A stretch of 42,256 nt of DNA from GCA-2716065 sp036123135 (lineage in GTDB: Bacteria > Bacteroidota > Bacteroidia > Flavobacteriales_D > Parvicellaceae). Numbering within the stretch: the first letter of the stretch is position 1; every line of letters starts with the position of its first letter. Positions 41,503 to 42,256 of this stretch are shown here, one piece after another. The stretch lies in the NCBI GenBank assembly GCA_036123135.1, contig JAZADZ010000030.1, positions 1 through 42,256 on the forward strand, given 5' to 3'. The notes beneath the pieces are model-generated. The model ran no database searches, was not told the origin of the DNA, and worked only from the letters and a program-made list of their open reading frames with translations. The position numbers and the translations under genes were made by a program.

Positions 41503-42175
41503 AAAGCTGCTTAATTCTTTTAATTTTATATTCGTTGATGTAATCTAAATCTTTAATTGTCTTTTTTTTATTGTGAACTGTAAAGTGAATACCATCTACT
41601 TTCTCATAAAATAAATGTGCATTACTTTCATTTATTCCACTAGCTGCAATTATTTCAATTTTATTTTCAACTTTCTTTTTTATTTTGTTTAGTAAATTTA
41701 TTCCAGTTTCTGCATTGCTGCTTTGTCCAGAGGACAATAAGCGGTCAAATTCAAGTTCAATTAATTTTTCAATACTTGAAATAGGTGAAATGCAAAAGTC
41801 ATATGCCCTATGGAATGTAGTTGAGAGTCCAAGCTTTTTTGCATGGGAAGCCAATAACTGAGTAGACTTCACATCAATTTCGCTTTTTGAATTCAATACC
41901 CCAAAAACAACCCCATTGACATTGAGTTTTTTAGCCAAAGAAATTTCTTTTTTCATTTGATCAATTTCTTTTGTTGAGTAGACAAAATCCCCAGCTCTTG
42001 GACGAATCATGATATGAATTTCTCCTTGATATACAGATTTACATTTAGTAATTAACGCTTTACTTGGAGTGAGACCGTCATTTTCTAGCTCTGAACAGAG
42101 CTCTACTGAACTTGCTTCATATTTCTGAGCCGCTTTTGCTCCCTGAACGGATTCAATGCAAAATTCAATTTTCAT
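41489..42175 (-). CDS. cutC: CutC family protein
   Basis: This is a 228-residue TIM-barrel protein with the CutC pattern: EFCIESVQGAKAAQKYEASSVELCSELENDGLTPS at the start, IHIMIRPRAGDFVYS, GVVFGVLNSKSEID, TFHRAYDFCISP, LLSSGQSSNAETGI, IIAASGINESNAH. It was named for copper homeostasis in E. coli, but that role has been questioned, and in Bacteroidota the gene often lies with glycan-degrading enzymes. Here it lies between two glycosidase genes. Its ATG overlaps the stop of the upstream glycosidase (ATGA), so they share a transcript, and an enzymatic role in sugar metabolism is plausible but unproven. Confidence 0.92.
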   Translation of the reverse strand: MKIEFCIESVQGAKAAQKYEASSVELCSELENDGLTPSKALITKCKSVYQGEIHIMIRPRAGDFVYSTKEIDQMKKEISLAKKLNVNGVVFGVLNSKSEIDVKSTQLLASHAKKLGLSTTFHRAYDFCISPISSIEKLIELEFDRLLSSGQSSNAETGINLLNKIKKKVENKIEIIAASGINESNAHLFYEKVDGIHFTVHNKKKTIKDLDYINEYKIKRIKQLSNEL

Positions 42176-42256
42176 TTGATTATTATTTCGTCAACAAATA
42201 ACCATGCCCCGGCACCAGCGGCGTCGGGCCACGTAGGAACTACACCGATATTATTT
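42172..42256 (-). CDS. Glycosidase C-terminal discoidin-type end (partial; GH20 or GH92 relative)
   Basis: The minus-strand frame is open from the window edge to a TGA at 42174-42172, giving NNIGVVPTWPDAAGAGAWLF then VDEIIIK. This matches the end of the GH92 protein next door (NYGRCPEWHLGKGGKSWLFF then DEITIR), so it is the same F5/8-type C-terminal domain found on hexosaminidases and mannosidases. The catalytic part is outside. The stop overlaps the cutC start by 2 nt. Bases 42201-42240 have 29 G/C of 40, far richer than the rest of the window. Confidence 0.75.
   Translation of the reverse strand, partial: NNIGVVPTWPDAAGAGAWLFVDEIIIK

Noticed and set aside
1..42256. tRNA, rRNA, CRISPR array, IS element, prophage or defence genes
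   Set aside because: I looked in all intergenic stretches and for transposase, integrase or Cas motifs in the open frames and found none.

Overview
The window is AT-rich, gene-dense bacterial DNA from Bacteroidota, most likely order Flavobacteriales and perhaps a marine Cryomorphaceae/Crocinitomicaceae-type lineage. The placement rests on several things seen together: type IX secretion sorting domains, a PorP/SprF protein, the rpmB-rpmG-DUF4295-ftsY order, a DUF6913 protein, a mevalonate-pathway operon containing a GYDIA-type GHMP kinase, and promoters of the Bacteroidota form (TTG, about 20 nt, TAnnTTTG). No Shine-Dalgarno pattern is evident. I found no rRNA, tRNA, insertion sequence, prophage or CRISPR array, and no gene-free stretch longer than about 215 nt. 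The species cannot be named from the sequence alone.

Layout. 1-4741: the end of yidC, then translation and export housekeeping genes (bL28, an exported Xaa-Pro aminopeptidase, bL33, DUF4295, FtsY, RimO). 4832-8811: an orphan hybrid histidine kinase overlapping a Smr-domain gene, then a convergent lipoprotein. 8956-11220: an ECF sigma factor overlapping a long protein that looks like a dual-membrane-spanning anti-sigma factor. 11224-13761 (minus): a T9SS-exported esterase and a class I aminotransferase. 13879-13968: a possible tiny promoter-driven ORF. 13975-19473 (minus): a secretion operon consisting of a nine-repeat, Cys-rich T9SS type B adhesin, its PorP/SprF partner and an exported thioredoxin-like protein. 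19542-25400: a beta-oxidation locus (FadJ-like fusion, thiolase, MarR regulator, acyl-CoA dehydrogenase). Near-identical palindromes lie at the promoters of both catabolic units, and a third inverted repeat precedes marR. 25505-29497: prmC, ligA, DUF6913 and shikimate kinase in a tight row. 29485-36770 (minus): HMG-CoA reductase, GYDIA kinase, diphosphomevalonate decarboxylase, mevalonate kinase, UbiA prenyltransferase and an S9 peptidase, read as one operon from a promoter at 36785-36818. 36927-42256: a glycan-use cluster (FucP-type transporter, GH92 mannosidase, CutC, and the C-terminus of a second glycosidase cut by the window edge).

The most interesting items are the sigma/dual-membrane anti-sigma pair, the self-contained MarR/fad regulon with a readable operator, the mevalonate operon in which a GYDIA kinase occupies the place of phosphomevalonate kinase, and the pairing of a disulfide-prone adhesin with an exported redox protein. 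The genome is very compact: five convergent gene pairs meet with gaps from -14 to +6 nt, leaving no room for ordinary terminators.
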